A stretch of 64,000 nt of DNA from assembly GCA_037176885.1 (NCBI GenBank), contig JAWWNJ010000149.1, positions 517,943 through 581,942 on the forward strand, given 5' to 3'. The DNA comes from Favolaschia claudopus (lineage: Eukaryota; Basidiomycota; Agaricomycetes; Agaricales; Mycenaceae). Positions 23,401-34,620 of the stretch are shown here, in pieces (position 1 is the stretch's first letter; the number at the start of each line of letters is the position of its first letter). Position numbers and translations under genes: made by a program. The notes under the pieces were generated by a model. That model did no database searches, was not told the origin of the DNA, and saw only the letters and a list, made by a program, of their open reading frames with translations.

Positions 23401-26400
23401 CAAACTCTCCTCAATCCTGCAATAATATTCCGCCTTGATGGAAATCGTTCCAGACGCTTTATGTTGAGACGAGCAGGAGCGGCGCATGGACATGCGACGA
23501 CGCGGAGATGAGGACAGAGGAGGTCAAGCTCGCTTCGTCGATCACGATGCTGCGGCCGAAATCAAGGGCGGAGGTCGCTGGAGCTAGACGAGGTCGATAG
23601 CGAGGCGGAGAGGTCGTCTCTTTCAAGGTGAAGAGTGCATCAGCGGCGACGCGAGGCGCAACTCCCACCCACCAGGTCTCGACGTTTGTTACAACGGAAG
23701 ACGTCCGGTGTCTGTAGCCGCCTCAAAACGATGACATATCGACGGCGGGCCGCAGAAACTCGCGTGCATTGAGAACGAATAACCCAGCGTCGCACGTTAG
23801 CAAAGCAATCCTTCAGGCTGAAAAATTGAAATAGTCCGATCTCTTCGCAGGTTCGCCGGATCGCGCAAGATACGGCCAGAGAAACCTCGACGTCTCATTA
23901 GACGGAGGTTTATTCGAAGCCGTATTCAGCGCAAGGGGCGGCATGAGTAGAACGGACGCTCCAAGTGAGGAAGGGGCAGCAACAGCGTCGACGAGCGAGA
24001 CGGAAGAGCGAAATGCGAGAAGCGTCGCGAAGCAATCGGCGGTGAAGCGAGAGCGGGACGGGAAGAGGTGAGGTTGCTGGTGTTGATGGCGTGAGACCGG
24101 GGTGAAAACGCGGCGCGTGGTACAGCCGGCGCCGTACTCTTCCAGCCACGATGGCGGCAAAATCTAAACGCCGGGAGCAGGATAGAGGTGGAGGCAAGCG
24201 TAAAAGCAAGCGAAATCTTGCAACGCGGCACGTTATCGGCGTGAGCTCTGTGCGCCGAGCCTCTACGTCAACTATAGACGGAGAACGTCCCGCTCGATTG
24301 ACGAGAGGCGCGGGGTGCATCGGTCAGGGTGGCGCGTTCACCAGCACCGACACGAGCTAACGTTTTGTAGGCCCAGCGAGTGAGCAGCGGCGTGAAAAAA
24401 GGCTGGGCGTTGACAAGTAGACGGCACGGGCCTCAACGTCACTTGAAGACGGAGGCGTCCGGCGTGGTAAGCTTCCCTAGATCGCAGCGCAGACCGTAGG
24501 GGTGGCGCAGAAGTCTCGAGGGGTTACTTGCAAACTCACTTGCAAGTTCTCCATGCACTCAGATCTCAGATCCCAACCAAATCTGTTAGAAAAAGTCTCC
24601 TCGACTTCTCCTCGTCCTTTCGACGACAGTCCTTCCCTACGGCAATCTTCGAGACGCAGCGGAAGGAGACGGGCGAGTCAAGTTGTCCAAACGTTAGCGT
24701 CGGAAGTTAAAGCGGTGCTTGGGCGCGTGCAAAGTGTGAAGTGTGAGAGGAGCTGGACCTCAACGTCTCTTGCAGACGGAGGGCTCCAGCGTCCGCATCC
24801 CGTTGAGACTAAACGAGATGGAGGGAGCGGAAGAAGAGCTCGCCGCTAGGTTGTCAACGACTGCGTGGGAGACAGCGACGCCAACACGGAGCCTACGCCG
24901 AGTCGTCGGAACGGAGTCGTGCGACGCGGGGAATAGCGCGCAGGATATACTCACTTTTTACTTGTATCTCCGGGCGTCTTGGCCCGCTGTAGGTTTGTGC
25001 CAACCGTTGCAGATACGGCCAGTGAAACCTCAACGTCCATTGGAGACGGAGGTTTGCACGTGTCCGTATATACTTCGCGAATGACACGAACTGACCCACA
25101 GCGTTTTTAGCTCTCATTCCCCGCCTTACTCTGCTCTTTCTCCCTCTTCTACCCGACCAGGAGTCCTCACAGGCACAAGAAGCCGAGAAATTGAAGCGAG
25201 GCTCACGACTTGCGAAAGGGTAGACAAGGTAAGCGATGCGTCTCGGAGTCGCATTGCTAACACGCCGGGCCTCGACGTCTCTTGCAGACGGAGGGCTTCC
25301 ATAAGAACCAAGGAGTGGCGGCGGTTAGGTCGATATCAAGGGAGACGGCGGAGACGACGAAGGCGATGGGCGCGGAAGTTGTCGGAGGCGTCGTATACAG
25401 GGGCGCCGGTATGGTAGCGCCGTAGGTAAGTGTTTCGCTGACCTGTCTCGGCGTTATTTGACGAAGGTGTTCGTTGCGGCAAGTGCGCGCGACGCGCGCA
25501 GGCGGCGACGAGGAGGGTGGCGCGTACGCTGCATCCTCAACTCATATCAGCACGGGCCTCGACGTTGGTCGCAATTGGAGGGCGCCCACGCCATTCCAGC
25601 TATCCCTGCTAACCTTAGGTCTCCAAATCCTTTCCCCCTTTCCATCCAGCCATCTAGATCTTCGCTGAACCTCGAGACCTCTCCAAACGTTGGGCTTGAG
25701 CACGAGGGTGACGGATCAGTAACATCTAGACGTCGTACGCGCATGACAACGACGAAACGGTCGTGAGAGGCGTCGGCGAGGCTGAGCTTCAACGTCACTT
25801 GAAGACAGAGGCTATTCAGCTGCGGGTGACGATTCGTGGGTGAGGAGAGATGGAGGGGAAGGAAGACAACAGTCCGCTGCCACGTCGACTTCGGCGTGAG
25901 AGATAGCGGCGACAACGCGGAGCGGGTCGTCGGATCGAATTCCGGGCGACACCGCGATTGAGAATGGCGCTCGCGAGTCTCGCACTCGTCTTCGTCATCT
26001 GAGGAGGAGTGAATCATGGTGTACTCACTCTTCTCCCATCCATCTCAACGACTCTCTCTCATCTTCCGCACCCAGCGTTAAGGCAAGTAAAATCTTCGTC
26101 AGCCTTGTTCCTCAACGAGTTAAACATCGTAGGCTTCAATTCATTCGAGCCAACCAATCATCCTAAGAGCGGCCAGAATAGGAGTCGTTCTCTAAACAAT
26201 GACTTGAGGATTGTTGGTAGCAGTATTGAAGACAACGCGGTGAACACCGTCGAACGTCGTTGGAGTAGAAAACAAAGAGTATATTTTCCCCTGCTAATTA
26301 CACGCCGGAGCTCATGCTCTAAAGCTCACGGTATGAGAAAATACATAAACCTGAGCTCAACGCCAAACAGCGGAGCTCCAGATTTAATGTGAAGGTCCGA

Positions 26401-26422
26401 GCTCACGTCGTCAACGGAGCTC
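20431..26422. repeat. Dispersed family of CTC-AA-CGTC / GACG-GAG hairpins
   Basis: At least fourteen copies of a hairpin with core CTC-(A/G)A-CGTC, a 5-8 base loop and GACG-GAG: 20431-20456, 21548-21587, 22439-22460, 22757-22785, 22961-22995 (outer stem only), 23882-23911, 24261-24283, 24430-24456, 24752-24790, 25025-25055, 25270-25294, 25554-25586 (weak), 25781-25820, 26351-26380 and 26399-26422. The two-base bulge on the 5' side is kept. Outer pairs change together (AAA/TTT, G/C, CG/CG, GCTGGA/TCCAGC, GA/TC), and so do inner pairs (CGTC/GACG, CGTTT/AAACG, CGTT/AACG, CGC/GCG). Longer flanks of some copies are also alike (21548 with 24752; 22460 with 24281), pointing to duplicated modules. 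Confidence 0.75.
23220..23237. repeat. Perfect 18-bp palindrome
   Basis: CGTTCGTTG followed directly by CAACGAACG, with no loop. It lies within the hairpin-rich interior of the LTR element but lacks the family core motif. Confidence 0.7.
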
Positions 26423-26755
26423 AAGGACGTGGACGAAGAAGTCCAATTAAGTCATATCCTCAGCGCCGTGAACACTCAGCGCTGGGGACGAGGGGGGTCC
26501 CGTATCGTGGGTAGTCGATCCCAATATGTAATGCAGCAAAATGTGCGGAGTCGACGGGCGGATAGAGTCGCGGCAGTCAGAATCAAATGAATGAAAGTGA
26601 GGGAGGCGACAAAGCGCCTCACCGTACCACTATCGAGACAACAAGCAGAGGGGAGGTTGCTTGAGGCTCGCAAGAGGTAAAGTCTATTGCAGACTTGGCG
26701 AGGTGCTGGAAGTCTTCAGGAGGAGTTTGGTGAAGCCTCCCTGTGTGTCCACCAT

Positions 26756-27121
26756 TGTGAAGCCTACGTGCTTCGGTTCGAGGGCTTCTCGTCCTTCTGA
26801 AGACTCGTATACCGGTTTGGCGGTTATCGGACGCTAACCGGGCGCTGTAACCCTTCCGCAGGAGCCTTGTCACCCTAGGCAGGGCTCTTGTTATACAATC
26901 GTAATCCGGAGCTGGAGGGCAGTTATATGGATGCCCAGCCGTTGTGATGGTTGTTGGTCTTCGGCGCCCGACGCGTTCTATATCTCTAAGAAAGCATGGT
27001 GGGCAAGGGTAAGATATTCAATGATTATCTAATACATCATTGTGGCTATGTGACCCGCGGAACGCTACCTAATCGGGAATGTTTGATGGACATGCTAAAG
27101 GGATATTCCTCCCATATCACA
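26756..27121 (+). repeat. 3' LTR
   Basis: Identical by eye to the 5' LTR at 18957-19322. It is preceded by CCACCAT and not by a purine run. A TGAAGCCTCC stretch at 26731 resembles the LTR start. Confidence 0.93.
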
Positions 27122-27126
27122 AGCAG
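27122..27126. repeat. Target-site duplication (right), LTR element
   Basis: AGCAG, matching 18952-18956. After it, the target codons GCA-GCG-GAT-ATA resume the O-methyltransferase frame. Confidence 0.85.
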
Positions 27127-27359
27127 CAGCGGATATATACCTGTACGATCTAACGGTGTGTCCCAATCAAGAATTAATTTGCACATACCGTACTTCGGTT
27201 AACGAGACGGTCCATTTACAGATGCACAATTTGCTCGGGGGCACCGAGCGTACGTCACAAGGCTTCTACGAGCCTTTCACCAAGGCAGGGTGGAAATTGG
27301 TCGAGATTCACCAGACCCCGGGTACCCAGTTGAGCCACATTGTGGGGGTGCCAGTTTGA
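27127..27359 (+). pseudogene. O-methyltransferase, 3' piece
   Basis: After the LTR element the frame resumes as AADIYLYDLT, an intron with GTGTGT donor and TTACAG acceptor is removed, and the last exon reads MHNLLGGTERTSQGFYEPF, TKAGWKLVEIHQTPG and a C-terminal GVPV before TGA at 27357. This is the usual COMT-family end (xxHNLLNGxERT, FxxAGWKLxxVH). Together with the pieces at 10234 and 17602 the whole coding sequence is accounted for, so this is one gene shredded by two insertions and not separate genes. Confidence 0.88.
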
Positions 27360-27619
27360 TGAGAGCTGGAGAAAATTGTTACGAGTCTTGGCTTGCCCGG
27401 CTTATTTAGCTAAGATCAGGTTACGAGCATACACTTCAATTGCAGCTGGACGTTCACCCGAGCCCACTTCCTGGCGGGTTCTGCATTTCCTCAAGTGCTT
27501 GTCCTTAACCCTTCAAATGTACTCGGCGCTATAGATTCAGACTCCTTCGCGTGAGGGACGCACCCGTATAGAAGGCTCCGAGTCAATTACTATGTAGTTG
27601 ACAACTTAGACCCTCAGGG
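27360..27619. other. Intergenic stretch after the O-methyltransferase
   Basis: Contains an imperfect inverted sequence around 27560-27620 (TAGAAGGCTCCGAGTC, GTAGTTGACAACTTAGA, GACCCTCAGGGTC) that may serve as a terminator or 3' structure. No gene was seen. Confidence 0.35.
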
Positions 27620-27873
27620 TCAGTATTCGATTACCCGCATCCTTTTCGCAAAGCTGGCAACCTCGTACTCAGACTCGTTGTCTTCCGCACGCCGCTTTCG
27701 CGAATTCGAAGGAATCTCGTACCCAGAGTCGTCCATGATGTTGAAGGGCAATGTTTCGATGGGTCTATTGCTATACCATTTTGGAATGTGCGGCATTGGT
27801 GTCTCGAAAAACCCGGAGGTCCAAATTTGGTTGTCCCATGTTGGCACTGGCGACTCGACCCAGGCAGAAACGG
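27620..27873 (-). pseudogene. 3' end of an unknown gene, cut by the second transposon copy
   Basis: A minus-strand frame reads VSAWVESPVPTWDNQIWTSG, FFETPMPHIPKWYSNRPIE, LPFNIMDDSGYEIP, a bipartite-type basic stretch RKRRAED and a short tail ending MRVIEY before the stop at 27620. Upstream it runs straight into the transposon end at 27874, beyond which the frame follows transposon sequence. The missing 5' part should lie on the far side of the second copy but is not found after 33085. The basic stretch suggests a nuclear protein. No family recognised. Confidence 0.5.
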
Positions 27874-30800
27874 AGTATATATTAGATTCGTATGATAGTA
27901 GGATTAAAACGCGCGCGCGATTTGCATAGGATTCCCACGCCAAGTTCATAGGATGCAAATGGGGACGGGGTGTTTTCGTAGGATTGATGGCAAAGTAGCA
28001 ATGTTCGTAGGATGAGGAAAATTCGTGGGATGGCTGGTACCCGACGATTGCTCATGTTCGTAGGATCGCTAAAAGTGGCGAGTTGATCTCACGATCACAT
28101 CAACGTGACAGTGAGTGTGACAACATTTTTTTCCTTCCCGCCACCACCCCGCCACCCAACCTCCGCTCAGCGACGAGCGCGGTCTGCACCGCTATTTCTC
28201 GACGTTTCGGTCGGATTTTTCGTTATTTGGTAGCACCATGCAGCACTGGGGTTCTGCGGATGAGGCGGAAGCTTCCCAGACATTCGCTTGGCAGCTATCA
28301 CTGCAACAGCACGGCGCGCAGAGCTATGGCGGGTATTGGGACGGCAGCAGCAACGCGTTTGATTCAGCGAGGTGTGTACAGATGACCGCGTCGAAATCTC
28401 GAAGGTCTTACTTACCAATCTGATACAGTCTGAGCCAATCGTGGGCATCGAATGATTTCAGCGGCTTCTCCGGCACGGACGGCGCCTTTTCTTCGGCTTC
28501 GAATTCCCCTGCTTTCGATCTGCCTCCAGCTATGTTCTCGGATTCTCAGCTGCCGCAGCATCAAATGTCTGATCCATTTCCGCAAAATTCCGTCGACTCC
28601 CACCATCCATTTGCACAGGGAGCTGATTCGAACGGGCTGTAAGCGCTGTTGAACACGAACGAGTTGAATTTCACGTACTGAGTAAGAACAACAGGAACAC
28701 ACCGCAATTGGAATTTGACAATCTTTCTTCCGTACCGTCTCGCCCACCGTCGAGTGCGAGTGAATATAGTCTATTTGATGGGTAAATTCTTCTGGTTGCT
28801 ATTATGTCTGCGACTGACGAGCATTCTTAGTTTGTGGAACATTCCGACTGTCGACCAATACGCTTCCGGGCCGGCATCCAGCGAAAGCGATTGGGAAGTT
28901 GTAAGGTGAGCCGTGTGCCGGTGTCTATTTTCTTTATGCTGAATTGGCCTCCAGTCAATGGCAGTCTGATCTGTCTGGCTCCGTGTCTACGGCGCCCCTA
29001 TCGAACGACTCCAATTGGCACAATGAGTGGGAAATGTTTATCAATTAGAATGCTCAATAATAGCGCTAACAATTTTATATTCTAGCGAATTCTGGGAGTC
29101 CTCTCGTCCGCCCTCGGCGTCGCCAACACTTGACTTTGATGATAGCCGGTGAGTCCTAGAATGAGTGAATTGAGCCTGGTTCTCAACGATAACCATCCCA
29201 GCGCAAACGAGGAGCTTTCGCCCCCAGATTCAGTTCAACCCGACTCTTCGTCGTAAGTAGTGCCTTTGATCCGAAAGTGTGCCGACTTTAAAATCTTTCA
29301 GTTCGACCTCTCGACTGCCGTCCAACTCAAATGATGGGAATTCTCTATACGAGCTGACCCCAGATGAGATCGATGCGGCTATTGGTCCCATTGCTACGAA
29401 ACTCACCAGCAACTTGGCACGCGACTCGTGGCCGTGGCGCGACTCAACCACCGTTTGGAATGAGCCCAGCGTAACCTCGAAGGTTGTAGACTTCCCAGAT
29501 GGTCTCTCTCTCAATGCAAAAACGAAGGTTTTCCACGTTGAGCTGGTGCGCGGTATACCTTCCCATTTTCCGATTCCCGAGGAGCGAACCGCGTTTATTG
29601 TATGCGCGGACGATTTAAGCGATGCAGAGTTGCAGGGACAAACTATTGATGCAATCCTCAAAGATCATGTGCGTACGATCATAAATTTATAAGTTTGACG
29701 CTTAATGTGACCCCAAAGGATCCTCATTCGTACGGAGGCTCGACTGGTCCGCGCGCTCAAGCCGACAGCAGTGTGATCGGCTCCATCTTTGGGCTTGATT
29801 CATCGGTTCGGGTGGCGGTCAGGCGCGCCGAGCACCCATGCAGAGGCGTCGTTGCCTGTAAATCTCTCGATAAGCAATTTCTCTACGCACCACGCCGTTA
29901 TCTCAACCCCGAGCATCGCCAAGCTTTGATTGATGCTGAAATGCGCACTCGAGAGCTTCAGGATACGACCCCCGTTGGCCGCGTTTTAGCGTAAGTGCAT
30001 ATTTTTTTACATTGAATCGTGATTTACATGTCGTTGGCTAGATATGAACGGTCATTGCAGTCATTCAGTTGCAAGGCTATTCTCGCCAACGGCACTACCT
30101 GCAAGGGAAAAGCGCACATGGTGCTCGCAAAACAGGTAAGTGATTGCTCGATCGTGTATTCAGTTTCTCACCTGCGCGATTAGCCTGTACACGATCAAGA
30201 CTATATAATTGTCTGCTCTCACCAGGATCAACCTTGCACGACGAATTCCGGTCGCCACACCGTGCTCGCCATTCCCAAACAAATTGATCAAGACATTCTT
30301 TTCAAGGTTCGTACTCCGTCTCGCGATTCTTGATCATATTGACCAACACTTTTTCTGAGGTTGTGAATCGTCAGCCCATTGTCGAGGAGGAGGACACGGA
30401 CGAGGTCTGTCCCAGAGTGATCTCTCGCCGCCAGGGTTTCAAGGGGAAGTCTGTCTGCCGTGAGTACTTCTTCAATTCGCATATAGCGTCCGGCTGTAAA
30501 TTTCACAGCGTATAATCACATGAAGGACGGAGTCGCATATAAAGCTCCGATGGTCGCCATCTCGTGCAAGGCAGTCTTTCATGTGTACTGCCCTGTGGAA
30601 GATCTCTATCCGGATCTTGCGTACACCGCGGTGGTAGTTCCCAAATTGATTCCGCATACTCATCCACCGCCTCCGGAAAATAAGATCAATAGAATCGTCG
30701 CAAACTTATACATGGAATGTGTCCGTAAGCTGGGGGACTCTGCAACACCGGCCAAAGTGGATCGAGGTACGCTTTTCTTTTTCATTTCATAAATTCTAAC

Positions 30801-33085
30801 CAAAGTTGTTTCAGCTCCTACAACGATAGCTTTACTTGGCACGACTCCAGCTTTGTTTCATCCGGCTTTGGCAAACAGGGATACGCGGATCAGGCTAGTC
30901 CAGCAGGTCAAGCAAGAACTTAACGCGTCTACGTCTACGGGGGACGTCAAAAAACGTGAGATTTTTCTCCTTTTCGATGTATCCTGAAGCTATATGTTCG
31001 ATACTACAGAGATTGCGGTATACTTAGCAGAGCAGCAAGCGAAGCCGCCTTCCGAGCGCTATCTGCAGAGTTCAATCGTTCGAGATGGTCGCACTATCAT
31101 CTTCGGTATACATCCGGAACTCATCAAAAATATTCACCGGGTACGCACCCTTGACTGCGACACCACTTTCAAGCCCGTTGTAGGGAGTATGAACATTTTC
31201 GAGGTGAACGCCTGGCTTGCGGCGATCAACGAAGGCGCGTATTTTTTTTTGAATCTTTTCGGCAAAGTTTTGATAACCCGTATAGCGGTGACATTGGGCC
31301 GTGTGTGGATGGAGGTTCATGATCGTGCCATCTATAAGCAAGTCTGGGAAGAGATCCAACGACTCGTTATAACCCTCACCGGACGCCCAATACTCTTCAA
31401 GGGTATTCACAAACGCGGTACGATCCTCGGGCTTAATGCTGACATGGAGGTTGCTCCTCTTCTTGGCTTCGGGGACGCGTTTTTACCCACTGTTGATCGC
31501 GAAGAACTTCGCGGAGTGGTGACCAGTGCAGAGACGCTACTCCCATATGTTTTACGAGTCTGCCATACCCATGTCTTCCGGTGCGTTGAATTTGGTTCTG
31601 CGCATACACTCGCTTAATGTTTCCTAGGGGTATCCCGGAGGCGCCGCATCTCTCTCGAGAGGAGCATAGTCGTCTCCGGGGATTCGTTTCTCTCCAGTCT
31701 CCAGAGGCGGTTGAAGACTTCAAAATTTGGATCGCAAATTTGCCTGACCCGGACGGAACCATTAAGAGTATGTTTTCGTCCCATCTTTATTTACATCCTC
31801 ATAGCGTTCGTTAGGGTGGTGGAAGCACAAAATTATGCACGTCTGGCTTCTCGCTGCTATTATCCAATGTTTGTCCTGCATCGCTCTCAACGACTGGCAC
31901 TCAATGCCTGCAACAACCAACTTGGGTGAAGCGCAACATGCACGCAATAACGCAGAGACGGGTACGCAGATGGGGATAATCGAATCCTTTAAGAAGTAAG
32001 TCAATATTTCTGGATTTTTTGTTCTGCTTATCTCGGAACGCAGATATGCCGAATACGATGCACGTCGCGCTGCGGAAATCGCCGTCAAGTTGGCGACCGG
32101 CAACTTGAACAACAACCAGAACGAACTCGTTCATCGGTACGCCAGCTCCAACAGACGGCACGCCGCCGCAGCAAATAAAGCCACGAAGGCTCAGGCAGCC
32201 GACGAGCGCGTTGTTGCTTTGACCAACACCAAGGCCCAGATCGACGCAGAACTCAAGCAAGCCAAGGCCGAAGCGAAGGTGAGTTACATTTTGAGTACAC
32301 AAATTCGATGATAACGGAATAATAGTCAAACTCTTCTGGCCGAGTGCGTGTTCGGCGGCCAACAAAGGAGAAAAGCGCAGATAATACTTCTGAGAAGGTA
32401 AGCCTGCGATCCCACACCTCATTGTCTAAGTATTCTAATCTTGACTTGTAGAATTCGTCTGCGCCTGCCGCATCTCCTCCGGAGCCGGAGTCGTCGGAAA
32501 GCACCCAGGTACGTTAAATCAGGTTATTTCCTCTCATTTATACCTCATCTGGAATGGCAGCGACAACTGCGCTCCCGCGAGCCTCAGCTGTCGTCAACCG
32601 TCGCACCAATCACGACTGCACCGAAAGCTTCCAAGCGCAAGGCGGATGCGACCGCAACAACTGCAAAACGCCGCAAAAAGGTTGACCCTCTTGAGGGATG
32701 GGCCATAGAGTTGGTTCCTGGGGACAAATCAACAATGGTGACGCCGCGAGAGTACGCTGAGAAGGAGCCAGAGGAGTTTGCGGCACAGTATCCAAATTAC
32801 GTCAAATACCTCTAATATTTCTCTAATATTTTACGCCGTATCTACACAAAAGAATGGAACTTCTTTGGAGACGACGAGACGCGTAATAAAGCTGAATCCT
32901 CGACGATATGAACTTGAGTTTGTATATAATGGCGCAACGTTTGCACCCCTTGAGATTAAATTTCATTGCTACTTGACAAAAGTTAAGCTTACTGTAATCT
33001 GTGTTGCTAGTTGGCAACGTTCTGTAATGCGCAGATGAAAATAATCTTCCCTCTTGTCTCACAGCACCAAATTCATCCCCAGTCT
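27874..33085 (+). mobile_element. Mutator-like DNA transposon, truncated inverted copy
   Basis: Begins with the element terminus (AGTATATATTAGATTCG) and carries the terminal motif array and the complete transposase gene. It breaks off at 33085, corresponding to 12379 of the left copy, so the last 1.7 kb including the other terminus is missing. Directly after the break comes mitochondrial plasmid DNA. Because one terminus is lost, no target duplication can be checked. Confidence 0.88.
28238..32815 (+). CDS. Mutator-like transposase (right copy)
   Basis: Same gene as 12649-17226 on the other strand, with the same exon structure. Clear joins include GT-AG introns after 28371 (acceptor CAG before 28430) and after the DSNGL exon near 28639. 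Features in order are the GCM/WRKY-like Cys/His block (30440-30670), the DCDTTFKP core (31155-31180), the NADMEV block (31437-31455), the EAQHARNN block (31925-31950), the coiled coil (32080-32280) and the basic tail to 32815. The only coding difference I noticed from the left copy is Val for Ala after NADME. The coding region is complete although the element is truncated downstream, so it could still supply transposase if expressed. Confidence 0.75.
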
Positions 33086-33086
33086 A

Positions 33087-34088
33087 GGTCTTTTACCTAT
33101 TCATTATAATAATAAATTAACTTTACCTAACGGTGAATTTGAAGGTATTTGATTTTCAGAAGAGTTAAAATTTGCTAAAGAACAGGGATATGAAATTCAA
33201 GTAATTAAAGGATATAATTTTGATTGTATTGAAAACGTTTTTGATAATTATGTCGACGATTTATATCAAAAAAGATTAAATTCTAAAGGAATTGTTAAAG
33301 CTATTACCAAATTAATTTTAAATTCTGGATTTGGAAGATTTGGTATGTCTATAGTAAAACCTGAAACTCAGCTTTATAATTTATCAGAGTTAGAAAAAAT
33401 TTTAACTACCCATAAAGTTTTAGATGCTAAAGAAATTACTGAAAATGCTTTTATTGTTACTTATGAAAACGAAATTAATAAGGATATTTTAAAAAAATCA
33501 GGAATAGACTTAGCTAAACTGCTAAACGAAGATAACAAAAAAGATTTAGAAAATAATGACAAATATGGTTATGTTTCTGTAAGTACTGCAGCCGCTATAA
33601 CAGCTTATGGTAGAATTTATATTAATAAATTAAAAATATGGATTTTAAATAATGGTGGTAAAATATATTATTCAGATACCGATAGTCTAGTTACTGATAT
33701 AGAAGTACCTTCTAAGCTATTAGGTATTGAACTAGGTCTTATAAAATTAGAGCATAAAGTTAAAAAAGGTTATTTTATCTCAAGTAAAACTTATTTATTA
33801 GAATTGTATGACGGAAAATTAATTAAAAAAGCCAAAGGAGTAAATAGTAATTCTTTAACTTTAGAAGATTATATAAATATGATTAATAATAAAAAAGATA
33901 TTATTGCATCCAAAACACAATCTAAAGCTAACTTTACTACTGGTAGTGTAAATATTTATAACAAAAATGTTACTTTAAGATATAATAGTTATGACAAACG
34001 TGAAAAATTGTTTGATAAAGACGGTAAATGAATAGATACTAAACCTTTAATATTCAACAACCTTGAATCTATATCTGCCAAAAAATAA
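33087..34088 (+). pseudogene. Mitochondrial-plasmid family-B DNA polymerase, C-terminal part
   Basis: The frame opens at the junction (GLLPIHYNNKLTLPNGEFEG) and contains polymerase motif B as KAITKLILNSGFGRFGM (about 33300-33345) and motif C as YYSDTDSLV (33667-33693). These are hallmarks of protein-primed family-B polymerases of linear plasmids and related viruses. TGA occurs where Trp is expected in GI(W)FSEEL and near the end in DGK(W)IDTKPL. The N-terminal exonuclease region and terminal-protein part are missing. The gene ends at TAA 34086-34088. Confidence 0.92.
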
Positions 34089-34338
34089 TTAGCTATTTAT
34101 CGTTATTTAGTTCAACATTCACAGCTATAACACTGTTTTATCATCTCGACTCAGTCATAAAGATCTATTGCTTATAAATTTTGCCTTGTATCGTACGGAC
34201 CCACCCTGCTGCGAAGCACACTCACTGCTTATTTTTAGAATATCAAAATTTAGTAATGAAGGATAAATCGCTAAAGCAGAGTACGAGATGAAGGATAAAA
34301 TTTATTAAAAATAACTTATTAAGTTAAGTTTTTTACCT

Positions 34339-34372
34339 TTATCTATTTAGATAAAGGTTTTTTTTTTTTAAT
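34339..34372 (+). terminator. Hairpin plus T-run after the DNA polymerase gene
   Basis: ACCTTTATCT and AGATAAAGGT form a 10-bp stem with loop ATTT, followed by a run of T. It lies downstream of the plus-strand polymerase and looks like a transcription terminator or a mitochondrial 3'-end processing signal. Confidence 0.55.
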
Positions 34373-34474
34373 TCTGCTTCGACATATCTAAAATTTACCA
34401 CACCCGACTGGCGAAGGAATAAACTAATCTCACAAAATATTAAATTATTACAACCAAACATCACGAATAAAAAA

Positions 34475-34505
34475 AAACCTCCAATTCAAAAATTGAATTG
34501 GAGGA
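34475..34505. terminator. Perfect 12-bp hairpin flanked by A and T runs
   Basis: CCTCCAATTCAA and TTGAATTGGAGG are separated by AAA, with A-rich flanks. It sits between the two convergent genes and could act as a terminator for both. Confidence 0.6.
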
Positions 34506-34620
34506 AAAAAAAAAATTTTTTTTTTATTAACAACCTAATAACCAAATAACCAAATAATTTAATAACCAAATAAACTAATAACCAAATAACGTTGTAAATG
34601 GGCGTATACCAGAACTACAA

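Larger units (their letters stand above)
18957..27121 (+). mobile_element. Non-autonomous, hairpin-rich LTR element (LARD-like)
   Basis: An 8,165-bp element bounded by identical 366-bp direct repeats starting TGTGAAGCC and ending ATATCACA, flanked by AGCAG, inside an exon of the O-methyltransferase. The interior (19323-26755) contains no recognisable capsid, protease, reverse transcriptase, RNase H or integrase; the longest open frame is 186 codons and low in complexity. No obvious polypurine tract adjoins the 3' LTR and I could not match the sequence after the 5' LTR to a known tRNA primer site. The interior is filled with short, often perfect hairpins. It must have been mobilised in trans, and identical LTRs imply recent insertion. 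Orientation is not established because there is no coding content; plus is nominal. Confidence 0.88.
27873..33085. repeat. Right arm of the 5,213-bp inverted repeat
   Basis: Reverse complement of 12379-17591. The two arms are separated by about 10.3 kb that holds the O-methyltransferase pieces and the LTR element. Confidence 0.93.
34089..34620. other. Plasmid intergenic region between convergent genes
   Basis: AT-rich, with a short GC-richer island near 34190-34235 (GGACCCACCCTGCTGCGAAGC). It holds two strong hairpins listed separately and a run of ATAACCAAATA-type short repeats at 34540-34590. No gene was seen. Confidence 0.6.

Noticed and set aside
18957..27121. A miRNA-like cluster as explanation for the hairpins
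   Set aside because: Stems are mostly 6-12 bp, too short for Dicer-type precursors, and the conserved part is the core with its bulge and not a 21-nt arm.
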